The position numbers were made by a program, and so were the translations under genes. A stretch of 64,000 nucleotides of DNA from Ricinus communis. Taxonomy: Eukaryota > Streptophyta > Magnoliopsida > Malpighiales > Euphorbiaceae. Below the pieces are notes generated by a model. The model searched no databases. It saw nothing but the letters and a program-made list of their open reading frames with translations, and was not told where the DNA came from. The stretch is from contig NC_063256.1 of NCBI RefSeq assembly GCF_019578655.1, positions 31,296,342-31,360,341 of the forward strand, in the 5' to 3' direction. Below, one piece after another: positions 33,764-44,004 of the stretch (positions within the stretch are counted from its first letter, which is position 1; every line of letters starts with the position of its first letter).

Positions 33764-36005
33764 CATCAGCACCCATTTTTCGGATCTAGATATCGAAGGA
33801 ATTACAGAAAACCCTATGATAAAAGATATTACTTTTCTCGAGTCTCGAAAGATTAAGAACAGATGAATCAAGTTAGAATTTAGAATAATTGAATCAAAAT
33901 CACTTTTCTAGAACCAACTTGGACTCAATTGTTAGAAAAACATAACTTTGAGGGGTAAAACGATACTTTCTATAAGTTTAGGGACCAAATTGCCAAAATT
34001 TTCTAATTATTTTTCCCATAAAGCCAATCGACTCTGCGTATAGCCGAATCGGCTATACCTAGAGCTGATCGGCTTAGCATAGAGCCCGTCAGCTCTACAC
34101 AGTGTCGATTAGTTATTTTTAGAGATTCGATGTTGTTTTATGCATACTTTGAGTTTAAAGCCCAAAAATATAAAAGAAAGTTTGTAGAAAGTTTTTGTGA
34201 TGATTATTGAGATTTAAAAAAAAATTATTGGATATTATTGATTAATAAAAGCAAGTCTTTTTCTTTTAAAAATCAAAAAAGAAAATGATTGAAGCTTATC
34301 ATTATACTCCTTTAGGGTTTCTAAGCCTTAGCTCTATGTAAGCATCATTATAACCTAGTTCTAGGGGAGAGATTGTCATCATTTCTTTAACAAATAAAGA
34401 GTGATCCTAAGTTAAAGAGAAAATCGACTTTAAAAAAAAGAGTATCTTTCTTTGGTAATTACAGAGTAAGTCACTAAGAAAGAAACCTAGATTAGGAAAC
34501 TTTTATAGAACAACAGTATTTTATTTTCTAGATCTCAAGCAGAATTGAATTCTCAATCAACATTTGATTCAACTACTTCATCATCTCTAAAGACTTATAG
34601 AATAACAATTTACAGTGACAACTTAAGGGTTCTCCCCCACATCTACATCATCAACATCGCTTTCCCCTCTTAATTGGTTCTTTTGTTTTATAATTCTAAA
34701 AACATGTTTAGGATGTTTTATTATAATTTCATATATTTTATGTAATTAGATTAGGCTTTTCTTGTGAATTAGCATTTTATAACTTGCTACATTTTGAATC
34801 TGATAATATGAACATGTAGGATTTTCAATATGATAATATTTTTTTTATTGAATTTTCAATCTGATTAGTCAAATGAGTAGGTAAACATAATTAATTTGTA
34901 TTTCTATGCAATTAAATTAGATTCTTAGGGTTATATGATTGAAATTTGGAATCTGCCTTAAAATATTATATTTTCCTATTATATATTTTGATTTATAGGG
35001 TTTGCATGTTTTTAGGTTTTTTCAGTTAAATTTCATATTTTTTTTACGTTTTCTTTTATTCCTTATTTTATTTTACACGTTTTAATTTTTTTTTTTTTTG
35101 TGCATATGAAATCGGCTCTTGGGTGTAAAAAATCGAAGGAGAAACCACAGATAGCCAATTAAAGCCTAGAGTCAATCGGCTCTGCACATCTTAGCCCTAA
35201 CTTTTGGATTTTTAATGTATTTTAGCAATATTTATGTACTGTTTTTAGTTTTTAGGTGGCTTTTTAATATTTTAGTTGTAGGAAGGATTGTAATAGCTAG
35301 ATTTAATTTTCTATACCATTATTTTTATTTATCCTTGATGTATGCCAAGTAGTTGTAATGTGATTGCCTAATTAAAATTGGACAAATAGACCCTAGGTTA
35401 AAATTGGACCTAACATGAAAATTGTAGTCCAGTAGGCTAATCAGATGATAATTGGGCTAAATTTAAAACTAATGTAGACCTAGTGGGCTTTAACATGTTT
35501 TAAGTGAATTAATTGGGCCATGTTAGATTTAAGATCACATAATTAGACCTCTGTATAAAAAGTAGTCCATTTAGGCTTAAAGGTTGGAATCAAAATATAA
35601 TTTGTAATTAGGCTAGACTAGGTAAAGGTTGTACATAATTAATTAGTAACATAATCTAACAAATCAAACATGGGCTGGGCTTAATAAAATGGACTAGACT
35701 TAAGAGGACCTCATATGATATAAACTGTTGTGTTTATAAGGAATAGCTCATTAAATAATAAAATTAAAGACTAAGATACACAAATAAGGAAGTTAGCTTT
35801 TGGATCCATCTCCGTATATAGCGAAACTTCCTTATGGAATCTAGTATGCCACTCATAGTAAAAGTGTCCCAGAGAATTACTCGAGTGGCAACTCCATCTC
35901 TGCGCTAGTCTTTGTGACTAGTTAGCATGTTCCTGATTAGGTTGAAAGCCTTGCAATGTCATAATCGTTAGAGACACTTGGGTACATGCCCGAAACTGCC
36001 ACCCA
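33764..36005 (+). repeat. Tat LTR (2242 bp) with a PPT before it and a PBS after it
   Basis: Preceded by AAATGGGGGCAGC (polypurine tract, 33751-33763). It starts CATCAGCACCCATTTTTCGG (TG changed to CA) and ends ACTGCCACCCA. TGGCGACTCCACTAGGAA (36009-36026) follows. It therefore serves as the 3' LTR of the preceding element and has the downstream context of a 5' LTR. Confidence 0.85.
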
Positions 36006-36120
36006 CGGTGGCGACTCCACTAGGAATGAGAGAAGCTAATTCTAGTGTATCTTTGTCTTTAATTTACTATTTAACAAATGATTCTTGAATCATTTGTTTG
36101 GTTACTTTGGTCCCTATAGC

Positions 36121-36345
36121 AACTTTAAGTTTTATTTTTTGAAAAGAAGAAAGTCAGATGTCTATAATTGATATTTTAATGGTCCAATGCTATTAACAAA
36201 AGTTACAACTCTATTGTCAATTTGACTTATTTGACCCTTTTAAAAATTAAGGGTGAAATCGAGCCATTTTGAAGAATGATGACTTAATTGCACATCCCCA
36301 ATTAATTCAAGTGTTATTTTTTATCTTATGCTATAAAATAACTAA
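36121..36345 (-). repeat. Dispersed repeat, copy 2 (inverted)
   Basis: The minus strand carries AAAATGGCTCGATTTCACCC and neighbouring sequence aligned to 14840-15080. It begins where the Tat internal sequence is cut. 36346-36542 is AT-rich with nothing recognised. Confidence 0.55.
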
Positions 36346-36539
36346 ACGTATTCTCTAAAAAAGAAAAATAAAGTTTTATCTGTCAACAAAATCATATCCT
36401 TTTCTTTTTATATGATTACACAAATTATTATTAAATACGTCATTTAATTCATTTTTAAAGTTTTATTATAATAGATTTTTGTTACATATATAAAGGAATA
36501 TATTTCTAAATCCACCAAACTTGTTAATAAAAAGGATTC

Positions 36540-36542
<3 letters not shown>

Positions 36543-36586
<44 letters not shown>
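36543..36586. repeat. (TA)n microsatellite at the virus cluster's left edge
   Basis: About 22 TA units directly next to viral leader sequence. Confidence 0.95.
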
Positions 36587-36587
<1 letters not shown>

Positions 36588-36589
<2 letters not shown>

Positions 36590-37515
36590 AAAGAGAGATT
36601 AACAAGTTTCTGGTGTGCAGGATCCTCAGACAAGGCAAGCACAGAGCATACGCTTGTTAAATCTTGAATAAAAAATGGATAAGATGATAAATTTTATTAA
36701 TAGATGAACAAATATACAAACTTTAAAAATAAAAGCTTTAAAATGAAAGCTTTAAACAAAATAAATATAACTTACAAGAGTTAGTGAATACAAGAGGAAG
36801 GTGGTTTCTCACTATCACTCTCACCACTCTCTTTTCTCACTATATTTCTAATGGTATTTTCAACCAAGTAGCAGATGGAGAGATCATCCTTGCCTGAAGA
36901 TTCAAAGTTAAATGGTGGGATAAATTTAACCACCAAGAAAAATTATCTCATACCACTTACAAAGAACCAACTCCATCATTTAGATTTTCCTTTGGAAGAG
37001 GCGGTTTCCGACAACTGTTTGATTAATTGTAAGAAATCTTCTTCTGTTTGAGCTGCCGCTAGCTTTGGAATAATGAAAAGGACTTCTGTGCTAGGAAAGT
37101 GGTCTGTTCTTTCGGAGGTGGCAAGAAGCTATTCTTTGAAAGAAAACTTTGTACTATCTTTAGAGATAATTTTTCTTGGTGGTTAAATTTATCCCACTAT
37201 TTAACTTTGAATCTTCGGGCAAGGCTATTGCTTAGTTGAAATGGAAATACCATACACATACCCAGGGGAGAAAAAAGTTTGAACAAAATAGAAGTAAAGG
37301 GGAAAATGGCCCCACCACTTTCCTATTGTGTTAAGATAGGTATTCGAGAAATTATTCTGCTGAACAATATTCTTGACATTTTTCTCAAGCTCTTCTCCTA
37401 CTAATTTGTAAGGTGTAGCCTCTATTTCGTTCTCTCTATAAGGAACATACGCTTTTTTGATAGTTGAATAATTAGATTTCTTGACCACTACATCTCCCGG
37501 GGAACTATCACCCCA
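36588..37515. pseudogene. Virus mosaic: leader, ORF2, coat-protein-region and RT scraps
   Basis: 36588-36865 is minus-sense leader. 36866-36945 is plus-sense ORF2 sequence matching 39240-39325. 36985-37305 is minus-sense ORF2 sequence (end part, then middle). 37306-37450 matches the coat-protein N-terminal region at 39996-40140 in the minus sense. 37450-37515 resembles a piece of RT matching 46075-46140. No piece exceeds about 300 bases. Confidence 0.65.
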
Positions 37516-38157
37516 ATTGAAAGGTCTCTAGCCTTTACTTCAAAATTTCCAGACAAAATTTTGGAGAAAACTCAATTACAAAGATTTCTTGGCAGTTTAA
37601 ATTATGTGATGGATTTTTATCCAAATTTGAACTGTCTAGCAAAGCCCCTCCATGATAGATTAAAGAAAAACCCCCCTGCATGGACTGATGAGCATACAAA
37701 GATCGTCCAAAGCATTAAAAAATAAGTTTCTGAAATACCATGCTTACACCTAGCTGATCCATCTGCATTCAAAATTGTTGAAACTGATGCATCAAATTTA
37801 GGATATGGTGGGATTCTTAAGCAAGTTCAAAACAACAAAGAATGTATTGTCCAGTTTACTTCTGCACACTGGAATGATACACAAAAAAATTATTCAACTA
37901 TCAAAAAAGAAATTCTTTCGATAATTTTGTGTATTTTAAAATTTCAAACCAACCTTTTAAACCAAAAATTTCTTTTAAGGATTGATTGTAAATCCGCCAA
38001 AGAAGTTTTACAAAAAGATGTTCAAAACATAGCTTCAAAACAGATTTTTGCCAGATGGCAAGCCATTCTTTCTATTTTTGATTTTGAAATCGAATACATA
38101 AGAGGAGATTCGAATTCAATTCCAGACTTTCTAACCAGAGAGTTCCTTCAAAAATAG
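37516..38157 (+). pseudogene. Viral RT C-terminus and RNase H
   Basis: The plus-strand reading starts late in RT (LQRFLGSLNYVMDFYPNLNC, PLHDRLKKNPPAWTDEH). It continues into RNase H, which would degrade the RNA strand during reverse transcription: KIVETDASNLGYGGIL, QFTSAHWNDTQKNYSTIKKE, LLRIDCKSAKEVLQ and the terminal DSNSIPDFLTREFLQK. The RNase H Asp of ETDAS is present. One stop interrupts the linker near 37725. The catalytic part of RT is not in this block. The stop at 38157 is followed immediately by the ORF2 start, as in the minus-strand unit. Confidence 0.85.
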
Positions 38158-38165
38158 GAGTGAAA

Positions 38166-39365
38166 ATGCCAAGAAAATCGAGAGCAAAAGACAAAGAAGA
38201 AAAGTTGACAGCAAATTCAAAGCCTGTTCAAAGCCTATTAGAACCTGGACCGAGATCATCCAGGAAGAAATTGACAAAAGCAAGGAAGATCCGGCCCTAC
38301 AGCAATTACAAATTCAGGAGTGGCTTGCACAACAAGATCCTGAATTTCTAAAAAGGGTCGAAGAATATTCAAAGCAAATGATATAACTTTACCCTAAAGT
38401 CTCTCCAAAGACATCCTCTCCAAAGACATCCTCCTCTTCCAACAAAGGTAAAGGTATACTTTCTATTCCTTTTTCAAAACCTGAGATAGAAATTTTCCCT
38501 CAAAACCTATCCCAGAGCTCTCAAAGTATTTCAAAACCCAACTCTCAAGAAATAGTTTTGTCGCAAACAAAAATTTTCAAAACCAATGAATATATAGAAA
38601 AGCAAAATTTTCAAAGCATTTTAACTATTGAGGAAGGATTCTGTACAGAAAGCCCCTCAAAACTAATTTCAAAAATTTTTCCTCCAGGATGGTACTTCAA
38701 ACCCTGGAATATATCAAAGCCTCAATCTTACTACCAGTCTATCCCTGAGGTAACTGGTTCTGCAAAGTTTAAACACTTCAAAAAGCATAAAGACCACAAA
38801 GACCCTGCATATTCCACATGCACCATCCAAAGAATCCTCCACCCTTCAGATTAGGGAATGGATTTACATTCATCAAGATCTTTTCCAACTTCCCTCCAAA
38901 GAACCTACCCATCAAGCCTAAACACTTCCTTCAAGTATTGGGATTACCAACAAGCTTGGTTCAATACCTTTCTTTTTCAAAACGAAGGACAAAGCCATTC
39001 TTGGCTTTTCCGTTTCGACACAAGCACAATCCAAACTTCAAAAATACCATATTGGTTTAAACAATGGTGGAATTTTTATGGCAATGTTCCTGAGACCATA
39101 ATTCCAGAAGTTCTACCTCTGTTTAGTCTATTCAAAGCCTATTTCAAACCAAACAAAATAGAAAGATGTTTCCCCCCTTTACTTCTATTTTGTTCAAACT
39201 TTTTTCTCCCCTGGGTATGTGTATGGTATTTCCATTTCATCCAAGCAGCAGATGGAGAGATCATCCTTGCCCGAAGATTCAAAGTTAAATGGTGGGATAA
39301 ATTTAACCACCAAGAAAAATTATCTCTAAAGATGGCACCTAGTATTTGGAGCTATGTGCTTGTGT
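38166..39365 (+). pseudogene. Viral ORF2, plus-strand copy, 3'-truncated
   Basis: Function unknown. It opens MPRKSRAKDKEEKLTANSKP, a basic N-terminus, and has frame changes near 38240-38350. Then follow KIFPPGWYFKPWNI, GSAKFKHFKKHKDHK, WDYQQAWFNTFLFQNEGQ, SKIPYWFKQWWNFYGNVPE, LPWVCVWYFHF and RRFKVKWWDKFNHQEKLSLK. It then leaves viral ORF2 at about 39350. The acidic Ser-rich C-terminus seen in other copies is missing. The many Trp/Tyr residues suggest a folded protein. It lies directly after RNase H, so in the virus it would be the 3'-most ORF. It is broken by a stop at about 38852 and frame changes. Confidence 0.7.
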
Positions 39366-40215
39366 GAGATGGTAATCCCACCATCCTTTAAGCTGACCAG
39401 AAAATCCAGCTATAAGGAGCTCAACAATGGCTCTATCAGAGGTATCGCTTTGGGTTTTATAAGCATTGGCTGCCATGGTCATCTGTTGTAAGAGACCAAG
39501 GATGTTGTATTCTGACATTCCATCTATATTCCATTCATAGATAGAAGAGGCATTTAATCTGGATTGGGTAAGGATATTATTTCTATTTGCTATTCCTAGA
39601 TCTGGAGCAATATTCCTAGAAGTATGCCAGGTCAATCTAGGGGCTTGCCATCCCAATCTCTTAATGTTGGAGGGTTTTTCAGTGACACTTTCAAGCTATG
39701 AATCATTAGATTCATCGCATTGGGCTTGATCTATAGCACTGATATTCCTACTGCTTTGAGGAGTATCTAGTACTAGGTTTTTGGAGGACTCAGAAGTGGC
39801 TAATTTGCTAAGCTGTTTCCTGACTGCTCTAGCAAACTCAGTTTGCTTCTGAAATTGATCTTGGCTAGGCTTTGAGATTTGGTAGGGTTTGAAGACTGTA
39901 TTTTTGAGCTTTTCTGATTGGCTTATCTTTCTTGGATGATCAGTATTGGGAATTGGAGAGGTGAAGACTATAGGAGATTTTTTGATCTGGTTTTCTATCC
40001 TAACAAGCTGCTTTCTTATTGTGTTAAGATAGGTATTCGAGAAATTGTTCTGCTGAACAATATTCTTGACATTTTTTTCAAGCTCTTCTCCTACTAATTT
40101 GTAAGGTGTAGCCTCTATTTCGTTCTCTCCATAAGAAATGGTTATTTTCCTAAGGGGAGGATGTTCAGACTGAATGGTTTGGTTTCCCCGACCTTCCACT
40201 TTGGAGTCTTGTTCC
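39346..40215 (-). pseudogene. Viral coat-protein N-terminal region
   Basis: Minus-strand reading: ISYGENEIEATPYKLVGEEL, NNFSNTYLNTIRKQLVRIEN, a long polar linker (KPSQDQFQKQTEFARAVRKQ), a stop near 39696, then WHTSRNIAPDLGIA, SRLNASSIYEWNIDGMSEYN and GQLKGWWDYHLTQA. The latter motifs begin the caulimovirid capsid domain. The block ends at 39346, exactly where the converging plus-strand ORF2 copy ends, so two half-genomes are joined tail to tail. The rest of the coat protein is missing here. The matching region of the other unit is 48640-49480. Confidence 0.72.
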
Positions 40216-40384
40216 TTACAGTAACAGGACTAATAAGTTTTTCTTTGAAAGGATAAAGAATACTATTTTCTTTGCAATAAATCTGAAACCAATAAAAAAA
40301 TTTGATTTGGATCTTGTTTTGTATGCAAAATTTGTAGTATCTTTCTTAGATATTGTCCTTTTCTTTTAAAAAATGTTTAAAAAA

Positions 40385-41641
40385 TCAAAGTTTTTTAAAA
40401 TGTTTTTTCTTTGAATAGAAATCTTCATGTAAAAGCTTTTTATTGATTTGAAAATCTTTTGAAATCATGTTGATTTGTGCTTCTAGATTTTGAGTTATTG
40501 CAGATGGTGATGGTGAAGAGGGGGTAGAGACGGTCTTTATATCATCATCTTTCTTTGGTTCATTATAAACGGGTCTAGGGATATTGCTTTGGTAATCAAC
40601 ATTCTGTAATATAGTGTTTGAGCTTGGTATATCAGATGTCAAAAATCTTGGTTGTGTTTGTGATGGAGTTGGTTCTTTATAAGTGGCATAAATAACAAAA
40701 GGTATTTTTGATACCCTTCCAATATCTATGGTCGATGTTGAAGAGTCATCATCAGAAAATCTAGAAGAGGTTGATTTTCTGTTGAATGTAAGCTTTACTT
40801 TTCCATCTGGAAACTGGGTTATGTTTCTGATATTTGTATTTGGCTCTGTTTGCTTTGGTGATTCAAGTTGAGTTGCACCTTCAAGGATCCATTCTTCTGG
40901 AAGAGTGATATCCTTCCATTGAATGGTTTTTGGAATAGTTGCATTGGATTTGGAAAGATCTGTTTGGAGAAATAAGGTTTCTTCTTTTGGTGAATGGAGC
41001 TTGTGTTTCGAACCAAAAACAGAAATCATGGCTTTATAATGTATTTTAAAAATCAATGCTATCGGAATAGATCCTTCAAGCATTTTGTAATTATGTGTCT
41101 TTATTTGAAGAACAATGCTCTTTAAAACATTTTTATCATTTAAAGAAATTGTAATGTTTGGAAAACAATTGAAAGAAATTGGTCATTTATTAAGGCTTGA
41201 ATCAACAGTACCTAACAAAGAATCATAGAAATTTGTAAACCTAGCATCTTTAAGGACTGCTAAGATGAAAGTATCTAAACCTTCTCTGGTAAGGGGCTTT
41301 ATTCCTACCTGGACAAGGCCTATATGAATGTACTTATAGTCTTTTTCTTTATGCTTCTGGAGGGTTTTTGGATTCAAAAGATAAATTTCTTCAAAAGGCT
41401 TTGAAATTTGAATATCTCTTTCTTCAGTTTTGATAGTAAAATCAGTTTTGAAGAGAGGAAACTTTGAAAACTCATAGATTTGCTTCTTTTGAACCTTGGG
41501 TATTTTCCAATCATCAATATACTTTGAAAAATCTTCAATAGTGATTTCCTCACTATTTACTAAACTTTTAGACCTTGAAGACTCAGAGGTAGAAGAGTTT
41601 GAGGAAGAAGAAGATATACAGAAAAAAGGTTCTAAATTCAT
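40385..41641 (-). pseudogene. Viral movement protein (30K superfamily), one in-frame stop
   Basis: Movement proteins enlarge plasmodesmata for cell-to-cell spread. The minus-strand start ATG at 41641 gives MNLEPFFCISSSSSN. Conserved motifs are TIKTEERDIQISKPFEEIYL, KYIHIGLVQVGIKPLTREGL and ARFTNFYDSLLGTVDSSLNK, then a stop at 41183-41185, and after it CFPNITISLNDKN and LEGSIPIALIFKIHYKAM. The C-terminal part (EEWILEGATQL, FPDGKVKLTFNRKS) runs in the same frame to 40385. The stop truncates the product near its middle. GLVQVGIKPLTREGL is characteristic of caulimovirid movement proteins. Confidence 0.85.
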
Positions 41642-41690
41642 TTTAAAATAAACCAAGATAACTTTGTAAACAAACATGAACCAAGCCACC

Positions 41691-41960
41691 AGATTTGCTG
41701 CCCTTACACCAGACGGGACTTACTACTGTGCATAAATGAACAAGTTTGTTTATCAGTGATATGATGCAGATTAAAATTATTTTAAAATCTCTTTTATGCA
41801 GATGATGTTTCTTTCTTGGAACCCTGTAGGCTCTGATACCAATATGAGAGAAAGAGAGAGACTAACAAGTTTCTGGTGTACAGGATCCTTAGACGAGGCA
41901 AGCACAGAGCATACGCTTGTTAAATCTTGAATAAAAAAGGATAAGATGATAAATTTGATG
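41691..41960 (-). promoter_or_regulatory. Viral leader with initiator tRNA-Met primer-binding site
   Basis: The minus strand carries TGGTATCAGAGCC at 41841-41829, where minus-strand DNA synthesis would start. It lies between an ORF2 end and a movement-protein start. Its distal part is inverted at 43421-43621. Confidence 0.8.
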
Positions 41961-43416
41961 GGCTTGAATATCCCAAAACAGTCATCTTCGTTCGAGTCAC
42001 CATCTAGATCTATTGCTGCTGAGCTGGTGCTAGAAGAGGAAGATGAAGCTTTAGATTTTCCTTTGGAAGAGGCGGTTTCCGACAACTGTTTGATTAATTG
42101 TAAGAAATATTCTTCTGTTTGAGCTGTCGCTAGCTTTGGAATAATGAAGGACTTCTGTGCCAGGAAAGTGGTTTGTTCTTTCGTAGGTGGCAAGAAGCTA
42201 TTCTTTGAAAGAAAACTTTGTACCATCTTTAGAGATAATTTTTGTTGGTGGTTAAATTTATCCCACCATTTAACTTTGAATCTTCGGGCAAGGATGATCT
42301 CTCCATCTGCTGCTTGGTTGAAATGGAAATGCCATACACATACCCAGGGGAGAAAAAAGTTTGAACAAAATAGAAGTAAAAGGGGAAAATATCTTTCTAT
42401 TTTGTTTGGTTTGAAGTGGGCTTTGAATAGATTAAACAGAGGTAGAACTTCTGGAATTATGGTCTCAAGAACGTTGCCATAAAAATTCCACCATTGTTAA
42501 ACCAATATGGTATTTTTGAAGTTTGGATTGTGCTTGTGTCAAAATAGAAAAGCCAAGAATAGCTTTGTCCTTCGTTTTAAAGAAGAAAGGTATTGAACCA
42601 AGCTTGTTGGTAATCCCAATGGTTGAAGGAAGTGTTTAGGCTTGATGGGTAGGTTCTTTGGAGGGATGTTAGAAAAGATCTTGATGAATGTAAATCCATT
42701 CCCCAATCTGAAGGGTGGAGGATTCTTTGGATGGTGCATGTGGAATATGCAGGGTCTTTGTGGTCTTTATGCTTTTTGAAGTGTTTGAGCTTTGCAGAAC
42801 CAGTTACCTCAAGGATAGACTGGTAGTAAGATTGAGGCTTTGGTATATTCCAGGGTTTGAAGTACCATCCTGGAGGGAAAATTTTTGAAATTAGTTTTGA
42901 GAGGCTTTCTGTACAGAATCCTTCCTTAATAGTTAAAATGCTTTGAAAATTTTGCTTTTCTATATACTCATTGGTTTTGAAAAGTTTTGTTTGCGACAAA
43001 ACTATTTCTTGAGAGTTGTGTTTTGAAATACTTTGAGAGCTCTAGGATAGGTTTTGAGAAAAAATTTCTATCTCAGATTTTGAAAAAGGGATAGAAAGTA
43101 TACCTTTACCTTTGTTGAAAGAGGAGGATGTCTTTGGAGAGACTTTGGGGTAAAGTTGTATCATTTTCTTTTAATATTCTTTGACCCTTTTTAGAAATTC
43201 AGGATCTTGCTGTGCAAGCCACTCCTGAATTTGTAATTGCTGTTGGGTCGGATCTTCCTTGCTTTTGTCAATTTCTTCCTGGATGATCTCGGTCCAGGTT
43301 CTGATAGGCTTTGAAGAGGAGGGTAAAATCTCCTTTTTTAGGCTTTGAACAGGCTTTGAATTTGCTGTCGACTTTTCTTCTTTGTCTTTTGCTCTCGATT
43401 TTCTTGGCATTTTCAT
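41955..43416 (-). pseudogene. Viral ORF2, nearly full length, lying between inverted leader copies
   Basis: The minus-strand start at 43416 (MPRKSRAKDKEEK) is followed by KPIRTWTEIIQEEIDKSKED and QEWLAQQDPEFLKRV, the Trp/Tyr-rich middle (42999-42540), then EEYFLQLIKQLSETASSKGK, a serine run and the acidic end GDSNEDDCFGIFKPIK near 41955. At that point the frame runs straight into leader sequence because the normal spacer is missing. The whole protein would be about 480 residues. Frame changes near 43165, 43000, 42560 and 42240 break it. I know of no function for this family; a DNA- or capsid-associated role would be speculation. Confidence 0.7.
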
Positions 43417-43420
43417 CCAT

Positions 43421-43616
43421 TAATAAAATTTATCATCTTATCCATTTTTTATTCAAGATTTAACAAGCGTATGCTCTGTGCTTGCCTCGTCTGAGGATCC
43501 TGCACACCAGAAACTTATTAGTCTCTCTCTTTCTCTCATATTGGTATCAGAGCCAACAGGGTTCCAGGAAAGAAACATCATCTGCGTAAAAGAGATTTTA
43601 AAATCATTTTAATCTG

Positions 43617-43621
<5 letters not shown>
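43421..43621 (+). promoter_or_regulatory. Viral leader with tRNA-Met site, inverted copy
   Basis: TGGTATCAGAGCC at 43542-43554 on the plus strand. The block is the reverse complement of about 41756-41960 and ends at a TA microsatellite (43621-43648). Confidence 0.85.
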
Positions 43622-43654
<33 letters not shown>

Positions 43655-43872
43655 AGTGAACAAGTTTTTGAAAAAACTTCTTTTCAACAAGTTTTTGGTA
43701 TGCAGGATCCTGGTAAAGAAAATATGGTAAAGAAAATGAACAATTTTTTGTGTGCATGATTCTCAAACGAGGCAAGCATAGAGCACACACTTGTTATAGA
43801 AATATGCACAATGAGTAGAAGGAAACAAGTTTTTGATGTGCATGATCTTTTATCTTTTATCTTTTGAAAAGA

Positions 43873-43925
<53 letters not shown>

Positions 43926-44004
43926 GGGTTTTTAACCCATTCACAGAAAGTTACCATGGGCCGCCATTCTTCATTTTCAGCCCAAGGGCTTTAGAAGGTT
44001 TTTG
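43621..44004 (-). promoter_or_regulatory. Viral intergenic region with TA microsatellites
   Basis: TA runs at 43621-43648 and 43878-43921 flank partly duplicated leader motifs (GGCAAGCATAGAGCAC). The minus strand has a TATATA run followed by ACTTTTC-like sequence, as expected near a pararetrovirus promoter, but expanded TA repeats make a TATA assignment uncertain. Confidence 0.5.

Larger units (their letters stand above)
15485..36120 (+). mobile_element. Non-autonomous Tat-lineage element with two nested Athila insertions
   Basis: With the two insertions removed, the order is LTR (15485-23231), PBS, conserved leader, gag (from 23989), antisense mobile-domain gene (24868-32805), 3' untranslated region with duplications and a minisatellite, polypurine tract, and a second LTR (33764-36005). 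A further PBS and 115 bp of internal sequence end abruptly at 36120. No protease, RT, RNase H or integrase is found between the LTRs other than short pieces inside the Athila insertions, so this copy depended on helper enzymes. Confidence 0.85.

Noticed and set aside
36444..36638. Minus-strand ORF with repeated Tyr-Ile
   Set aside because: It is a translation of the TA microsatellite.
43542..43554. TGGTATCAGAGCC as a Ty1/copia primer-binding site
   Set aside because: Copia elements use it too, but no LTR precedes any of the three copies and each is followed by caulimovirid movement-protein or leader sequence.
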